From: Candidatus Sulfopaludibacter sp. SbA3
Lineage (GTDB): Bacteria > Acidobacteriota > Vicinamibacteria > Vicinamibacterales > UBA2999
Reading direction: 5' to 3'
Length of the DNA: 64,000 nt
Assembly: GCA_945903265.1 (NCBI GenBank)
Contig: CAMDNQ010000010.1
Span: 70,372 to 134,371 of the forward strand
The position numbers and the translations under genes are program-made. Under the pieces are notes generated by a model. The model had not been told where the DNA came from, made no database searches, and saw nothing but the letters and a program-made list of their open reading frames with translations. Shown here piece by piece: positions 38,886 to 48,200 of this stretch (position 1 is the stretch's first letter; the number at the start of each line of letters is the position of its first letter).

Positions 38886-40108
38886 TGCAGCAGATCTTCG
38901 AGTCGATCGCGATTGCCCTCCGTGCCATCTGGGCCAACAAGCTGCGATCGTTCATGACGGTGCTCGGCAACATCGTCGCCGTGACATCCATCGTCACGGT
39001 CGTCTCGCTGATTCAGGGCCTGAACGCGATGGTCTCGAGGGCCATCGTCACCGACGTCGGCGCCGACTCCTTCACCATCCAGCGCCTGCCGCCGGTGCGG
39101 ACGGCGGAGGACGAAGAGCGCACGCGCAATAACCCGCCTGTCACGCTGCGGGAAGCGGAGGCTGTCGCCCGATTCAGTCCGGAGATCCGCGCGGTCATGG
39201 CGCAGGCGCAGCGCCGCGGCAACGTCAGCTACCGGGGCCAGGTGCTCGAGAACATCCAGATACAGGGGGTGACGAGCGAGTATCTCGAGTTCGAGACCTT
39301 CGATGCCGAACGGGGCCGCATGATGACGGCCAGCGAAGTCGACCGGAATCAACCCGTGGCCCTCCTGGGATGGGACGTCGCCGAACAGCTCTTTGGCGAG
39401 GTCACGCCACTCGACAAGACCCTCGACATCCAGGGCACGCATTTCCGCGTCGTCGGCGTCAGCGCGCAGAAAGGCGGGGTGTTCGGCGCGTCGATGGACG
39501 GCTTTGCGGTCATCCCGCTCGGCGCGCATCTGCAGATGTTCGGCGCGCGCCAGTCGCTGGCCCTGATGATCAAACCCACGTCTCCGGCGGCACTCCGCAC
39601 GGCCATGGACGACGCGACAGTGGCGCTGCGGGTGGCGCGGCGGATGGCGCCGCGCGAGCCGGACAACTTCGGCATCTACACGTCTGACACCCTGCTCGGT
39701 ATTTACGAGCAGGCGACGACGGGGATCTTCGCGGTGCTCGTCGGCGTGGTGGCGCTTTCGCTGCTCGTCGGGGGCATCGTGATCATGAACATCATGCTCA
39801 TGGTGGTCAGCGAACGGACGCGCGAAATCGGGCTGCGCAAGGCCGTCGGCGCGCGGCGGAAGGACATCATGTCGCAGGTGCTCACCGAGTCCATCACGCT
39901 GTCGACGATCGGCGGGCTCGGCGGCATCCTGCTCGGGTTCCTTGCGGCACGTGGCATCTCGGCGGTCACGCCGCTCCCCGCCAGGCTGGAACCCTGGTCG
40001 ATCGCGCTCGGGATTGGCATCACGGCGATCGTGGGTCTGTTCTTCGGTGCGTTTCCCGCGTCCCGGGCGGCGCGGCTGGACCCCATCGAGGCGCTGAGGC
40101 GCGAATGA
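38885..40108 (+). CDS. MacB-like (FtsX-domain) ABC transporter permease
   Basis: N-term periplasmic domain and GIVIMNIMLMVVSERTREIGLRKAVGARRKDIMSQVLTESI. Confidence 0.92.
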   Translation: MQQIFESIAIALRAIWANKLRSFMTVLGNIVAVTSIVTVVSLIQGLNAMVSRAIVTDVGADSFTIQRLPPVRTAEDEERTRNNPPVTLREAEAVARFSPEIRAVMAQAQRRGNVSYRGQVLENIQIQGVTSEYLEFETFDAERGRMMTASEVDRNQPVALLGWDVAEQLFGEVTPLDKTLDIQGTHFRVVGVSAQKGGVFGASMDGFAVIPLGAHLQMFGARQSLALMIKPTSPAALRTAMDDATVALRVARRMAPREPDNFGIYTSDTLLGIYEQATTGIFAVLVGVVALSLLVGGIVIMNIMLMVVSERTREIGLRKAVGARRKDIMSQVLTESITLSTIGGLGGILLGFLAARGISAVTPLPARLEPWSIALGIGITAIVGLFFGAFPASRAARLDPIEALRRE

Positions 40109-41391
40109 TTACCGCGCACTTCGGAGAAATCGCGATTCTGGCATTTGCGACGCTGCGCGCGAACAAGCTCCGCTCGGCGCTCACCGTGCTCGGTGTCGTC
40201 ATCGGCATCACGGCGATTGTGGGCATGACGTCGCTCATCCGCGGGTTCGACGAGTCGCTCCGCGAAAGCATTCAGCAGCTGGGGCCCGACACGATCTTCG
40301 TCGCGAAGTTCAGCGGCGTCAGCCTGGCGGCCGGACGCGACTTCGCCGAGCTGCTGCGGCGTCCCAACCTGACGGTGGACGACGCCAAGGCGATCGAGAA
40401 GCTCTCCCCATCGGTCGGCATCGTCGACATCTGGCTCGGCGCCGGCGGGCCGCCGACCCAGACGCGCGTGTTTTACCGCGGCGACCAGACGAAGATGCTG
40501 GCGGTGCTCGGCGCCACCGAGAACTTCGTCAACATCAACTTCCTCGAGCTCCAGGCCGGACGGTTCTTCACCGAAGGCGAAGTGTCGCGGCGGCGGAACG
40601 TCGTCGTGCTCGGGCAGACGCCGTATCAGGCGCTCTTTGGCGCGACGGGGACCGATCCCGTCGGCAAGCGCGTGCGGATCGGCCCCGTCGAGTACAGCGT
40701 CGTTGGCGTGGTCGGCAAGCGCGCCGCCGCCGGCGGTTTCGATCTCGGGCAGGACGACTTCGTCGTCATTCCGGAGACGACCTACCGACGTCAGTTCGGC
40801 ATTCAGGTGTTCCGCCAGGGCAACCAGACCCATCAGAGCGTCCTCATCGCGGTCGCGCCGCACGACGGGGCTTCACGCGAGCAGTTGACAGAGGAAGTCC
40901 AGGAAATCATGCGCGTCCGGCATGCCCTGCGGGTCGACGAGCCGAATGATTTCGATGTGGTCAGCCAGGACGCGGCGGTCGAGGTGTGGGAACAGGTCAG
41001 CCAGGCGACGTACCTGGCGCTCGTGGTCATCTCGTCGATCGCACTGATGGTCGGCGGCATCGGCGTCATGGCGATCATGACGATCTCGGTGACCGAGCGG
41101 ACGCGCGAAATCGGGTTACGGAAGGCGCTTGGCGCGAGACGGAAAGAGATTCTGTTTCAGTTCCTTGCCGAGGCCGCGGTGCTGACATCGGTGGGTGGGG
41201 TGATCGGGATCGCGCTTGGCAGCGCGATCGGCCTGATGGTCAGTCTGCTGACCGGGTTTCCGGTGTCCCTGCCGTGGTGGTCCTTCGCCATCGGCATCGG
41301 GTTCTCCGCCACCATCGGCATCCTGTTCGGGATGGTGCCGGCGATAAGAGCCTCGAGGCTGGACCCAATAGAAGCACTCAGATACGAATAA
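40105..41391 (+). CDS. MacB-like (FtsX-domain) ABC transporter permease, second copy
   Basis: GIGVMAIMTISVTERTREIGLRKALGARRKEILFQFLAEA; ATGA overlap with previous gene. Confidence 0.92.
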   Translation: MITAHFGEIAILAFATLRANKLRSALTVLGVVIGITAIVGMTSLIRGFDESLRESIQQLGPDTIFVAKFSGVSLAAGRDFAELLRRPNLTVDDAKAIEKLSPSVGIVDIWLGAGGPPTQTRVFYRGDQTKMLAVLGATENFVNINFLELQAGRFFTEGEVSRRRNVVVLGQTPYQALFGATGTDPVGKRVRIGPVEYSVVGVVGKRAAAGGFDLGQDDFVVIPETTYRRQFGIQVFRQGNQTHQSVLIAVAPHDGASREQLTEEVQEIMRVRHALRVDEPNDFDVVSQDAAVEVWEQVSQATYLALVVISSIALMVGGIGVMAIMTISVTERTREIGLRKALGARRKEILFQFLAEAAVLTSVGGVIGIALGSAIGLMVSLLTGFPVSLPWWSFAIGIGFSATIGILFGMVPAIRASRLDPIEALRYE

Positions 41392-41452
41392 CTCCCAACT
41401 CCCAAGACACCAATTCCCAAGCTGGGAGTTGCGTGTCTGGGAGTTGGGCGTT
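41390..41452. terminator. long imperfect inverted repeat between convergent genes, likely bidirectional terminator, built of AACTCCCA-type iterations
   Basis: AACTCCCAACTCCCAAGACACCAATTCCCA-AGC-TGGGAGTTGCGTGTCTGGGAGTTGGGCGTT. Confidence 0.6.
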
Positions 41453-41456
41453 GGTC

Positions 41457-41786
41457 CTAGCTCTCCTTCTCGCCCGTGCGAATCCGGTAGCTTTCCAGCA
41501 CCGGGAGCACGAACACGCGGCCGTCGCCGATCTCGCCTGTTCTCGCCGCCCCGACGATCGCCTTGATGGCATCGTCGGCAATCGCATCGGGAACGACGAT
41601 CTCGATCTCCATCTTCGGGAGCAGACTGACGTTGTACTCCTTGCCGCGGTAGATGGCCGTGTGGCCCTTCTGCTTGCCGTGGCCGCGCACTTCCGTCACG
41701 GTCATTCCCGAGATATTCAATTTGGCGAGCGCGTCCTTGACCTCGTCCACCTTGTTCGGCCGGACGATGCTCTTAATCAGCTTCAT
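41457..41786 (-). CDS. glnK: P-II family nitrogen regulatory protein
   Basis: MKLIKSIVRPNKVDEVKDALAKLNISGMTVTEVRGHGKQKGHTAIYRGKEYNVSLLPKMEIEIVV; GlnB versus GlnK chosen only by linkage to amtB. Confidence 0.93.
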   Translation of the reverse strand: MKLIKSIVRPNKVDEVKDALAKLNISGMTVTEVRGHGKQKGHTAIYRGKEYNVSLLPKMEIEIVVPDAIADDAIKAIVGAARTGEIGDGRVFVLPVLESYRIRTGEKES

Positions 41787-41834
41787 ACGATTCCTCCAAT
41801 ACAGACCTGCCGTGGCGACATCACTGCGCGCCGC

Positions 41835-43085
41835 TTAAAACGAACCGTGGCGCGTTGCCGTTGCGCCGCCGACGTGGAGATACGCTTCCTCTCCGTGGCT
41901 CGTGATATCGAGCCCGGTTCCCTCTTCCTCGACCGTCGCGCGCAACGGCATCACGAGGCCAATCAGCTTCAGCAGAATGAAGCTCGCGCCCGCACTGTAA
42001 ACGAACGCGGCGAGCACCGCGGTGCCCTGAATCAACACCTGCCCCGGATTGCCGGCGATGGCGCCGTCGAACAGTCCGTTGATGCTCTTCTCCGCGAAGA
42101 CGCCCGTCAAGAGGGCGCCGACCGTCCCGCCGACGCCGTGGGCGGCCACCACGTCGAGCGAGTCGTCCAGTGACGTCTTGGCGCGGATGATCAGCGCGAA
42201 GTAGCTCGGTACCGCGGCGATGGCACCCAGGAAGATCGCGTTGATGGGGCTGATGAAGCCGGCGGCCGGCGTCACGGCGACGAGGCCGACGACGATCGCC
42301 GTGGCGGCGCCGACGGCGGTCGGCTTACCCGACCGCATCAGGTCGAGGAAGGTCCAGACGACCAGCGTGGCCGCAGGCGCCAGCATCGTGGTGACGAACG
42401 CCAGGCTCGCGATCGGGCCGGCCACGAGCGCGCTGCCCGCGTTGAAGCCGAACCAGCCGAACCAGAGCAGGCCCGCGCCCAGCAGCGAGAACGGCACGCT
42501 GTGGGGCAACACGGACTGCGAACCGTACTCGCGTCGCTTCCCCACCACAATGGCCGCCACGAGCGCCGCGGCGGCGGCGTTGACGTGCACCACCGTGCCG
42601 CCGGCGAAGTCCCACGCGCCCATGTCGGCGAGCCATCCGCCGCCCCACACCCAGTGGGCAACCGGCGCGTAGACCACGATCGACCAGAGCGAGATGAAGA
42701 TGACGTAGGCCGAAAACCGCATGCGCTCAACAATCGCGCCTGAAATCAGCGCGGCGGTGATGATGCAGAACGTCCCCTGAAACGCCATGTAAAGCATGTG
42801 CGGGAACGTCAGCGGGACGATGGCGCCCGTCTCGGCGAGCCCGACGCCGTTCAGGAACGCGAACGACATGTCGCCGATCCAGTTGCTGCCCGGCGTCAGC
42901 GCCAGCGAGTAGCCAATCAGGGCCCAGAGCACGCCCACAAACCCCAGTGAGATGAAACTCATCATCATGGTGTTGAGCGCGTTCTTGGACCGCACCAGGC
43001 CTCCGTAGAAGAAAGCCAGCGCCGGTGTCATGAGCAGCACCAGCGCGGTCGATATCAACATCCATGCTGTGTCAGCTTGATTCAT
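41835..43085 (-). CDS. amtB: ammonium transporter (copy 1)
   Basis: MNQADTAWMLISTALVLLMTPALAFFYGGLVRSKNALNTMMMS; 11 TM Amt family. Confidence 0.95.
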   Translation of the reverse strand: MNQADTAWMLISTALVLLMTPALAFFYGGLVRSKNALNTMMMSFISLGFVGVLWALIGYSLALTPGSNWIGDMSFAFLNGVGLAETGAIVPLTFPHMLYMAFQGTFCIITAALISGAIVERMRFSAYVIFISLWSIVVYAPVAHWVWGGGWLADMGAWDFAGGTVVHVNAAAAALVAAIVVGKRREYGSQSVLPHSVPFSLLGAGLLWFGWFGFNAGSALVAGPIASLAFVTTMLAPAATLVVWTFLDLMRSGKPTAVGAATAIVVGLVAVTPAAGFISPINAIFLGAIAAVPSYFALIIRAKTSLDDSLDVVAAHGVGGTVGALLTGVFAEKSINGLFDGAIAGNPGQVLIQGTAVLAAFVYSAGASFILLKLIGLVMPLRATVEEEGTGLDITSHGEEAYLHVGGATATRHGSF

Positions 43086-43098
43086 TCCTCACCTCGGT

Positions 43099-43126
43099 CA
43101 AAAAAGCCGCCGTAGAGGGCGGCGGT
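43099..43126 (-). terminator. rho-independent terminator between glnD and amtB copy 1
   Basis: Minus strand CCGCCGCCCTCTACGGCGGCTTTTTTG. Confidence 0.75.
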
Positions 43127-43155
43127 CCTCGCGGTTGCGCTCGTCACCGTGCCTG

Positions 43156-45702
43156 TCACAGTGCCTCGAGCGTGGTCTGGAGATCGACGGTCAGGGCGCG
43201 CTGCTGCTCGGGATCGAGCTTGGCGCCGGCCCTGCTGATGTGGAAGACGTCAATCGCGCGCTCGCCTTCCGTTGAAATCAGCACGAGTTCGACGTTGCAG
43301 CCGTGCCGGGAGATCACACGGCTGATGCGATAGAGGAGTCCCAGGACGTTCGAGGCGACGATGTCGAGGATCGTGTAGCGCTGCGAGACGTCGTTGTCCA
43401 TGCGCACGACCGGCGCGATACGCGACGCCGTGCGGGACAGGAGCACGCCCTGCTCGCGGCCGCGCAGGAGGTCGGTGACTTCCGAGCGGCCGGACACCAC
43501 GTCCTGCAGCACGTACAGGACCTGGGCGTGCGCGTCGGGGTTCAACGCCAGGAACCGTTCATCGTCGGTGAACTGGAAGACGTCGAGGATGAGCCCCTTC
43601 GGGTTGGTCAGCGCCTGGCCGCGCAGGATGTTCATCCCGAACGACGAGAGCACGCCGCAGATGTTGGAAAACAGGAACTGCTTGTCGAGCGTGACGGCAG
43701 CGAGCGTCCAGACGCCGTCCGTCTGGTCGAGCGACAGGTGCACTTCGTCCGGACCGATGTCGCGCGCCAGGCGCACGTGCTGGTAAATCGCCGCGCGTGG
43801 AAACAGCTGCAGGTACCGCTGCGGGAGTCCCTCGAGAAAGCTCGTAATCTCGGCGTCGGGCAGGTCGGCGGGCCGCCACGTCAGGAGCTCGGTCAGCCCA
43901 GACTGATTGCGCTCGATCAGTTCGTCACCGTAGCGCTGCGTGAGGTGGTTGTACGTGTCGACGTAGAGCCGCCAGACCAGTTCTTCCTTCCACGGCGTCA
44001 ACGTCTCTGGGCTCACGGCCTCGATGTCGGCCAGTGTCAGGAGACACAACATCTTCAGCCGCTCTTCGGTGCCAAGCATCCGCGCGAAGTCTTTGACGAT
44101 CTCGGGATCCTCGGTATCGCGCCTGAAGGCGACGAGCGACATCTTGAGGTGCTCTTCGATCAGGAACAGCACCATCTCGCGCGCTTCCGCCGGAAGCTGC
44201 AGCCGGTCGAGGACACCCGCCGCCATACGGACGCTTTCGGGAGCGTGCTCCTCGTCGCGCCACTTCCCGACGTCGTGAAGGAGCAGCGCCAGCACCAGCA
44301 GTTCCGGATTCGTCACACTCGCCGCCACGGCCTTGAACCGCTCGCGCCCCTTGATATCGGCGTTGACGAGACGTTCGAAGTTCCGGATCGTGAGGAGCGT
44401 GTGCTCGTCGACGGTGTACTTGTGGTAGAAGTCGCGCACGACCCGCCACGAGATGGCATCGAACTCCGGAAACACCTGCCCCAGCAGCCCGCAGTCGTGC
44501 ATCTGCGACAGCGCGACGTAGAGGCCGGGGCGCGGTTTCAGCAGCCGCAGCAGCGCGCTCCGATCGCGCGCCTCCGCCACGAAATCCTCCGGCTTGTAGC
44601 GCTCGACATGCTGCTGAATGCATGAGAGCGCTTCATCAGTCACTTCCGTGCCCGCGTCGAGCGCCGCCTGAAACGCGCAGATCCACGACGCCGGCGTCCG
44701 CGCCGCCTGCACCGGATCCAGAAAACGGATGCCGTCTCGGGACAGCCCGAGATTGGGACCGACCGGCATGGGTGCGGTCCGCCGCGCCCACGCCAGCGTC
44801 CGGCTGACGATGCGCGCGTGGCGGAAGTAGTCGCTCATCAGCCGCTCGACGCGGTGATGGGGCTCTGCGCCGGCATACTCGAGCAGGTCCGCGGTGCGTT
44901 CCTGAAGCTCGTGGCTCAGCACGTTGTGGTTGCGTCCGGCCTCGAGGTGCAGGATCGACCGCACCCGGAAAAGAAATTCCTCGGCTTCGTCGACCCGGCC
45001 CGAATCCGCCGGGCCGCGCTGGAGCAGGAGCGGATCGGTCAACGCGGCGATCGTCCGCGCCGCCATCAGATCGCGAAGCGCCCCGGGCGCCTCTTTGACG
45101 TCCGGTTCGAGCTGATACAGCGTGTCGTTGAACTGCGCGTGGCGTTCTTCGACGAGCGTGATCAGCGATTTCACGATGTACGCGTGGGTTACCGGCGTAT
45201 GGAACATCGCCTGCAGCCGGTCGAACAGCGCCGGCGCGCCGGCGACCAGGCGCGCATCGAGCAGGGCCAGGAGGAATTCGGGGTTATCGATTTCCAGCTC
45301 CGCAAACTCGTCGATTTCGCGGACCTGATGCCCGACGACCACGCCGACGTCCCAGAGCGGATGCAGGAAATTGCGGAGGAACCGTTCTTCAGACGCCCCG
45401 ATGCGGCCGCCAAACAGCAGCAACAGATCGATGTCCGAATGGAGACTGAGATGGCGCCGCCCGTATCCGCCGAGCGCGATGACCGCCACAGGGCGATCCG
45501 GAACACCCGCCTCCACGTACAGGTCGGCGAGCAGGACGTCGACGCGCGAGGCGTGCCGCTCGAGTGCCGCACGGCCGCCGGCACCGCGCTCGACCTCGGC
45601 ACGCAGCGCACTGCGCGCCTCGTCGAGCGAGGTCCTCAGCGAGGCGCCCGCGCTCGTCTCGGCAGTCGGCATGTGGAGAGGATCCTTGGGGTCAACAGGC
45701 AT
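43156..45702 (-). CDS. glnD: [protein-PII] uridylyltransferase/uridylyl-removing enzyme
   Basis: NT motif ALGGYGRRHLSLHSDIDLLLLF, HD domain LLLHDVGKW, two C-terminal ACT domains. Confidence 0.94.
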   Translation of the reverse strand: MPVDPKDPLHMPTAETSAGASLRTSLDEARSALRAEVERGAGGRAALERHASRVDVLLADLYVEAGVPDRPVAVIALGGYGRRHLSLHSDIDLLLLFGGRIGASEERFLRNFLHPLWDVGVVVGHQVREIDEFAELEIDNPEFLLALLDARLVAGAPALFDRLQAMFHTPVTHAYIVKSLITLVEERHAQFNDTLYQLEPDVKEAPGALRDLMAARTIAALTDPLLLQRGPADSGRVDEAEEFLFRVRSILHLEAGRNHNVLSHELQERTADLLEYAGAEPHHRVERLMSDYFRHARIVSRTLAWARRTAPMPVGPNLGLSRDGIRFLDPVQAARTPASWICAFQAALDAGTEVTDEALSCIQQHVERYKPEDFVAEARDRSALLRLLKPRPGLYVALSQMHDCGLLGQVFPEFDAISWRVVRDFYHKYTVDEHTLLTIRNFERLVNADIKGRERFKAVAASVTNPELLVLALLLHDVGKWRDEEHAPESVRMAAGVLDRLQLPAEAREMVLFLIEEHLKMSLVAFRRDTEDPEIVKDFARMLGTEERLKMLCLLTLADIEAVSPETLTPWKEELVWRLYVDTYNHLTQRYGDELIERNQSGLTELLTWRPADLPDAEITSFLEGLPQRYLQLFPRAAIYQHVRLARDIGPDEVHLSLDQTDGVWTLAAVTLDKQFLFSNICGVLSSFGMNILRGQALTNPKGLILDVFQFTDDERFLALNPDAHAQVLYVLQDVVSGRSEVTDLLRGREQGVLLSRTASRIAPVVRMDNDVSQRYTILDIVASNVLGLLYRISRVISRHGCNVELVLISTEGERAIDVFHISRAGAKLDPEQQRALTVDLQTTLEAL

Positions 45703-45706
45703 GATG

Positions 45707-45745
45707 CGGGAATACCGATGCGGGGAATCTTCATCGGTATTCCCG
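45707..45745 (-). promoter_or_regulatory. 14-bp perfect-stem hairpin immediately 5' of glnD
   Basis: CGGGAATACCGATG-N11-CATCGGTATTCCCG between porin stop and glnD ATG. Confidence 0.7.
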
Positions 45746-45756
45746 TGTCGTGCAAC

Positions 45757-46566
45757 CTAGAACGCGAATCCGAGACCGATCGACGCGATCCCTGCGGAGT
45801 CCTGGCCGTTGTAGATCTTGACGGTGTCGCCGAAAGCCTGGAACTCGACCCCGCCGTGAATGTTCGCGTGCGCGCCCAGGGGCACCGTGACGAGGCCGCC
45901 GATGCTGAAGTAACCGAACGTCTCGTCCTCGCCCGCCGCCTCGTAGTAGTTGCTGCCGCTGAGGCCGACCTTCACCGGCACCGCCAGCGATGCGCGCGCG
46001 CCGGAGTAGCCGGGCGCGACGCCCAGCTCGATGTAGGTGCCTTTCGCCGTGCCAGCGTCCGCCTGCCCTTCATCGGTCAACTCGAAGGCGACCAGGCCGT
46101 AGGGATTCAGCGCCACGCCCCCAACCGGGCCCGGCGTCGAAAGCTTGACGGCAAGTTCCTTCACGTGCGCGAAGCGATCCGCCGGGCTGGTGTACGACGT
46201 ATAGGTGAACCCGAGCGTGGCGTTCGAGAATCCGAATCCAAGGGTGCCGTAGATATCGGATTCGTACCACTTGTTGTCGTCCAGAGCGGTATGAAACGCG
46301 TTCCAGCTCCCGACATTGAGGGTCATCGTCTTCAGGCCGCCGTCGCCGCGGTAGGGCGTGAACCCAAGGTCGACGAATGGCCAGATGGACATGCCTTCCG
46401 TGTTCTGACGCAGCCCGCGGAAGTTGTACTGGTTCACGAAGTCCAGTCCACCGGTAACGACGACGACTGGAGGCGGATCCTGGGCCCACGCCGGCGTGGC
46501 CGTCGCCATCACCGTGAACACTGCCAGAGCCGAGAATCCAAACCGCATTGCGCGCATAAACGACAT
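45757..46566 (-). CDS. putative outer membrane porin (TorF-like)
   Basis: Signal peptide; GGLDFVNQYNFRGLRQNTEGMSIWPFVDLGF; amphipathic beta-strand pattern ending GLGFAF. Confidence 0.7.
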   Translation of the reverse strand: MSFMRAMRFGFSALAVFTVMATATPAWAQDPPPVVVVTGGLDFVNQYNFRGLRQNTEGMSIWPFVDLGFTPYRGDGGLKTMTLNVGSWNAFHTALDDNKWYESDIYGTLGFGFSNATLGFTYTSYTSPADRFAHVKELAVKLSTPGPVGGVALNPYGLVAFELTDEGQADAGTAKGTYIELGVAPGYSGARASLAVPVKVGLSGSNYYEAAGEDETFGYFSIGGLVTVPLGAHANIHGGVEFQAFGDTVKIYNGQDSAGIASIGLGFAF

Positions 46567-46638
46567 TAGTCTGTGCCTCCCTAGGTTGTGACGAATGGCG
46601 GCGGCGCTACGCCGCGCCGCCCCCGAATGTAATGAGTG

Positions 46639-47937
46639 CTACGCGTCGCTCTTGACCGGGTGCAGCATCGGCTGCAGGTTTGAGGCGCCGCCGACGGCCG
46701 CAATCGCGGGCGTCGTACCGCCCGTGTGCAGATAGGCCTCTTCACCGTGCTGCGTGAGGTCGAGGCCGACGCTCTCCTCCTCACTCGCCGCACGGAGCGG
46801 CATCACGACGCTAATCAGCTTGAGCAGAACAAAGCTCATGACGCCGCTGTAGAGAATCGCCGCCAGAACCGCCGTGCCCTGAATCAGGACCTGGCCCGGA
46901 TTGCCGGCGATCGCGCCGTCGAACAGGCCATTGATGCTCTTCTCGGCGAAGACACCCGTCAGCAGGGCGCCGACCGTGCCGCCGACGCCGTGCGCGGCGA
47001 CGACGTCGAGCGAATCGTCCAGTGAGGTCTTGGCCCGCAGAATCAGCGCGAAGTAGCTCGGAACCGCCGCAATGGCGCCAAGGAACATCGCATTCATCGG
47101 GCTGATGAAGCCGGCCGCCGGCGTGATGGCGACGAGGCCGACGACGATCGCGGTGGCCGCGCCGACGGCGGTCGGCTTGCCCGAGCGCATCAGGTCGAGC
47201 ATGGTCCAGACGATCAGCGTGGCGGCGGGCGCCAGCATCGTCGTCACGAAGGCGAGGCTCGCAATCGGGCCGGCGACGAGCGCGCTTCCCGCATTGAAGC
47301 CGAACCAGCCGAACCAGAGGAGGCCGGCGCCAAGCAGCACGAACGGCACATTATGCGGAAGGAGCGACGACGATCCGTATCCGGAACGCTTGCCGACCAC
47401 CAGTGCCGCGACGAGCGCCGCGGCTCCCGCGTTGACGTGCACGACGGTGCCGCCCGCGAAATCCCACGCACCCATGTCGGCGAGCCATCCGCCGCCCCAG
47501 ACCCAGTGCGCCAGCGGCGCGTAGACGACGACTGACCAGAGGCAGATGAACGTCAGGTAAGCGGGGAACCGCATCCGCTCGACAATCGCGCCCGAGATCA
47601 GCGCGGCGGTGATGATGCAGAAGGTGGCCTGGAAGGCCATGTAGAGCATGTGCGGGAACGTGAGCGCCACGATCGCGCCGGTCTCGTCAAGGCCCACGCC
47701 GTTCAGAAACGCCAGCGACAGATCGCCGATCCAGTTATTGCCGGCCGTGAGGGCCAGCGAATACCCCACTGTCGCCCAGAGCACACCGACGAAGCCGAGC
47801 GAGATAAAACTCATCATCATGGTGTTGAGCGCGTTCTTGGAGCGGACCAGGCCGCCATAAAAGAACGCGAGGGCCGGGGTCATCAACAGGACCAGGGCCG
47901 TCGAGATCAACATCCATGCGGTGTCAGCTTGATTCAT
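46639..47937 (-). CDS. amtB: ammonium transporter (copy 2)
   Basis: Near-identical to the 41835..43085 product; C-terminal tail differs. Confidence 0.95.
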   Translation of the reverse strand: MNQADTAWMLISTALVLLMTPALAFFYGGLVRSKNALNTMMMSFISLGFVGVLWATVGYSLALTAGNNWIGDLSLAFLNGVGLDETGAIVALTFPHMLYMAFQATFCIITAALISGAIVERMRFPAYLTFICLWSVVVYAPLAHWVWGGGWLADMGAWDFAGGTVVHVNAGAAALVAALVVGKRSGYGSSSLLPHNVPFVLLGAGLLWFGWFGFNAGSALVAGPIASLAFVTTMLAPAATLIVWTMLDLMRSGKPTAVGAATAIVVGLVAITPAAGFISPMNAMFLGAIAAVPSYFALILRAKTSLDDSLDVVAAHGVGGTVGALLTGVFAEKSINGLFDGAIAGNPGQVLIQGTAVLAAILYSGVMSFVLLKLISVVMPLRAASEEESVGLDLTQHGEEAYLHTGGTTPAIAAVGGASNLQPMLHPVKSDA

Positions 47938-48138
47938 TTCCTCACCTCAGTAGTCAGCGTGCGCCGGTGGATACGGTGCCCAGTCGCGGCGCGGGGGCAT
48001 CCGGGCTCCTGTTCCCCACGACCACGCGACGCGACTGGGATTCGAGTTGTTAAAACGGGAACGGCGGCGATGGTGCCGTCGTGACGCGTCGCATCTGTTT
48101 GAGCAAGATGGACGCCAGAGGTTGGAGTGCCAACAGGG

Positions 48139-48177
48139 CACGCGATCGACCAATTTACTGAGTAAAACACGCGATCG
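48139..48177. repeat. direct repeat CACGCGATCG (48139-48148 and 48168-48177) flanking palindrome TTTACT-G-AGTAAA (48154-48166)
   Basis: Direct reading. Confidence 0.75.
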
Positions 48178-48200
48178 TAAATTCAAGACCCTCGTCACTC

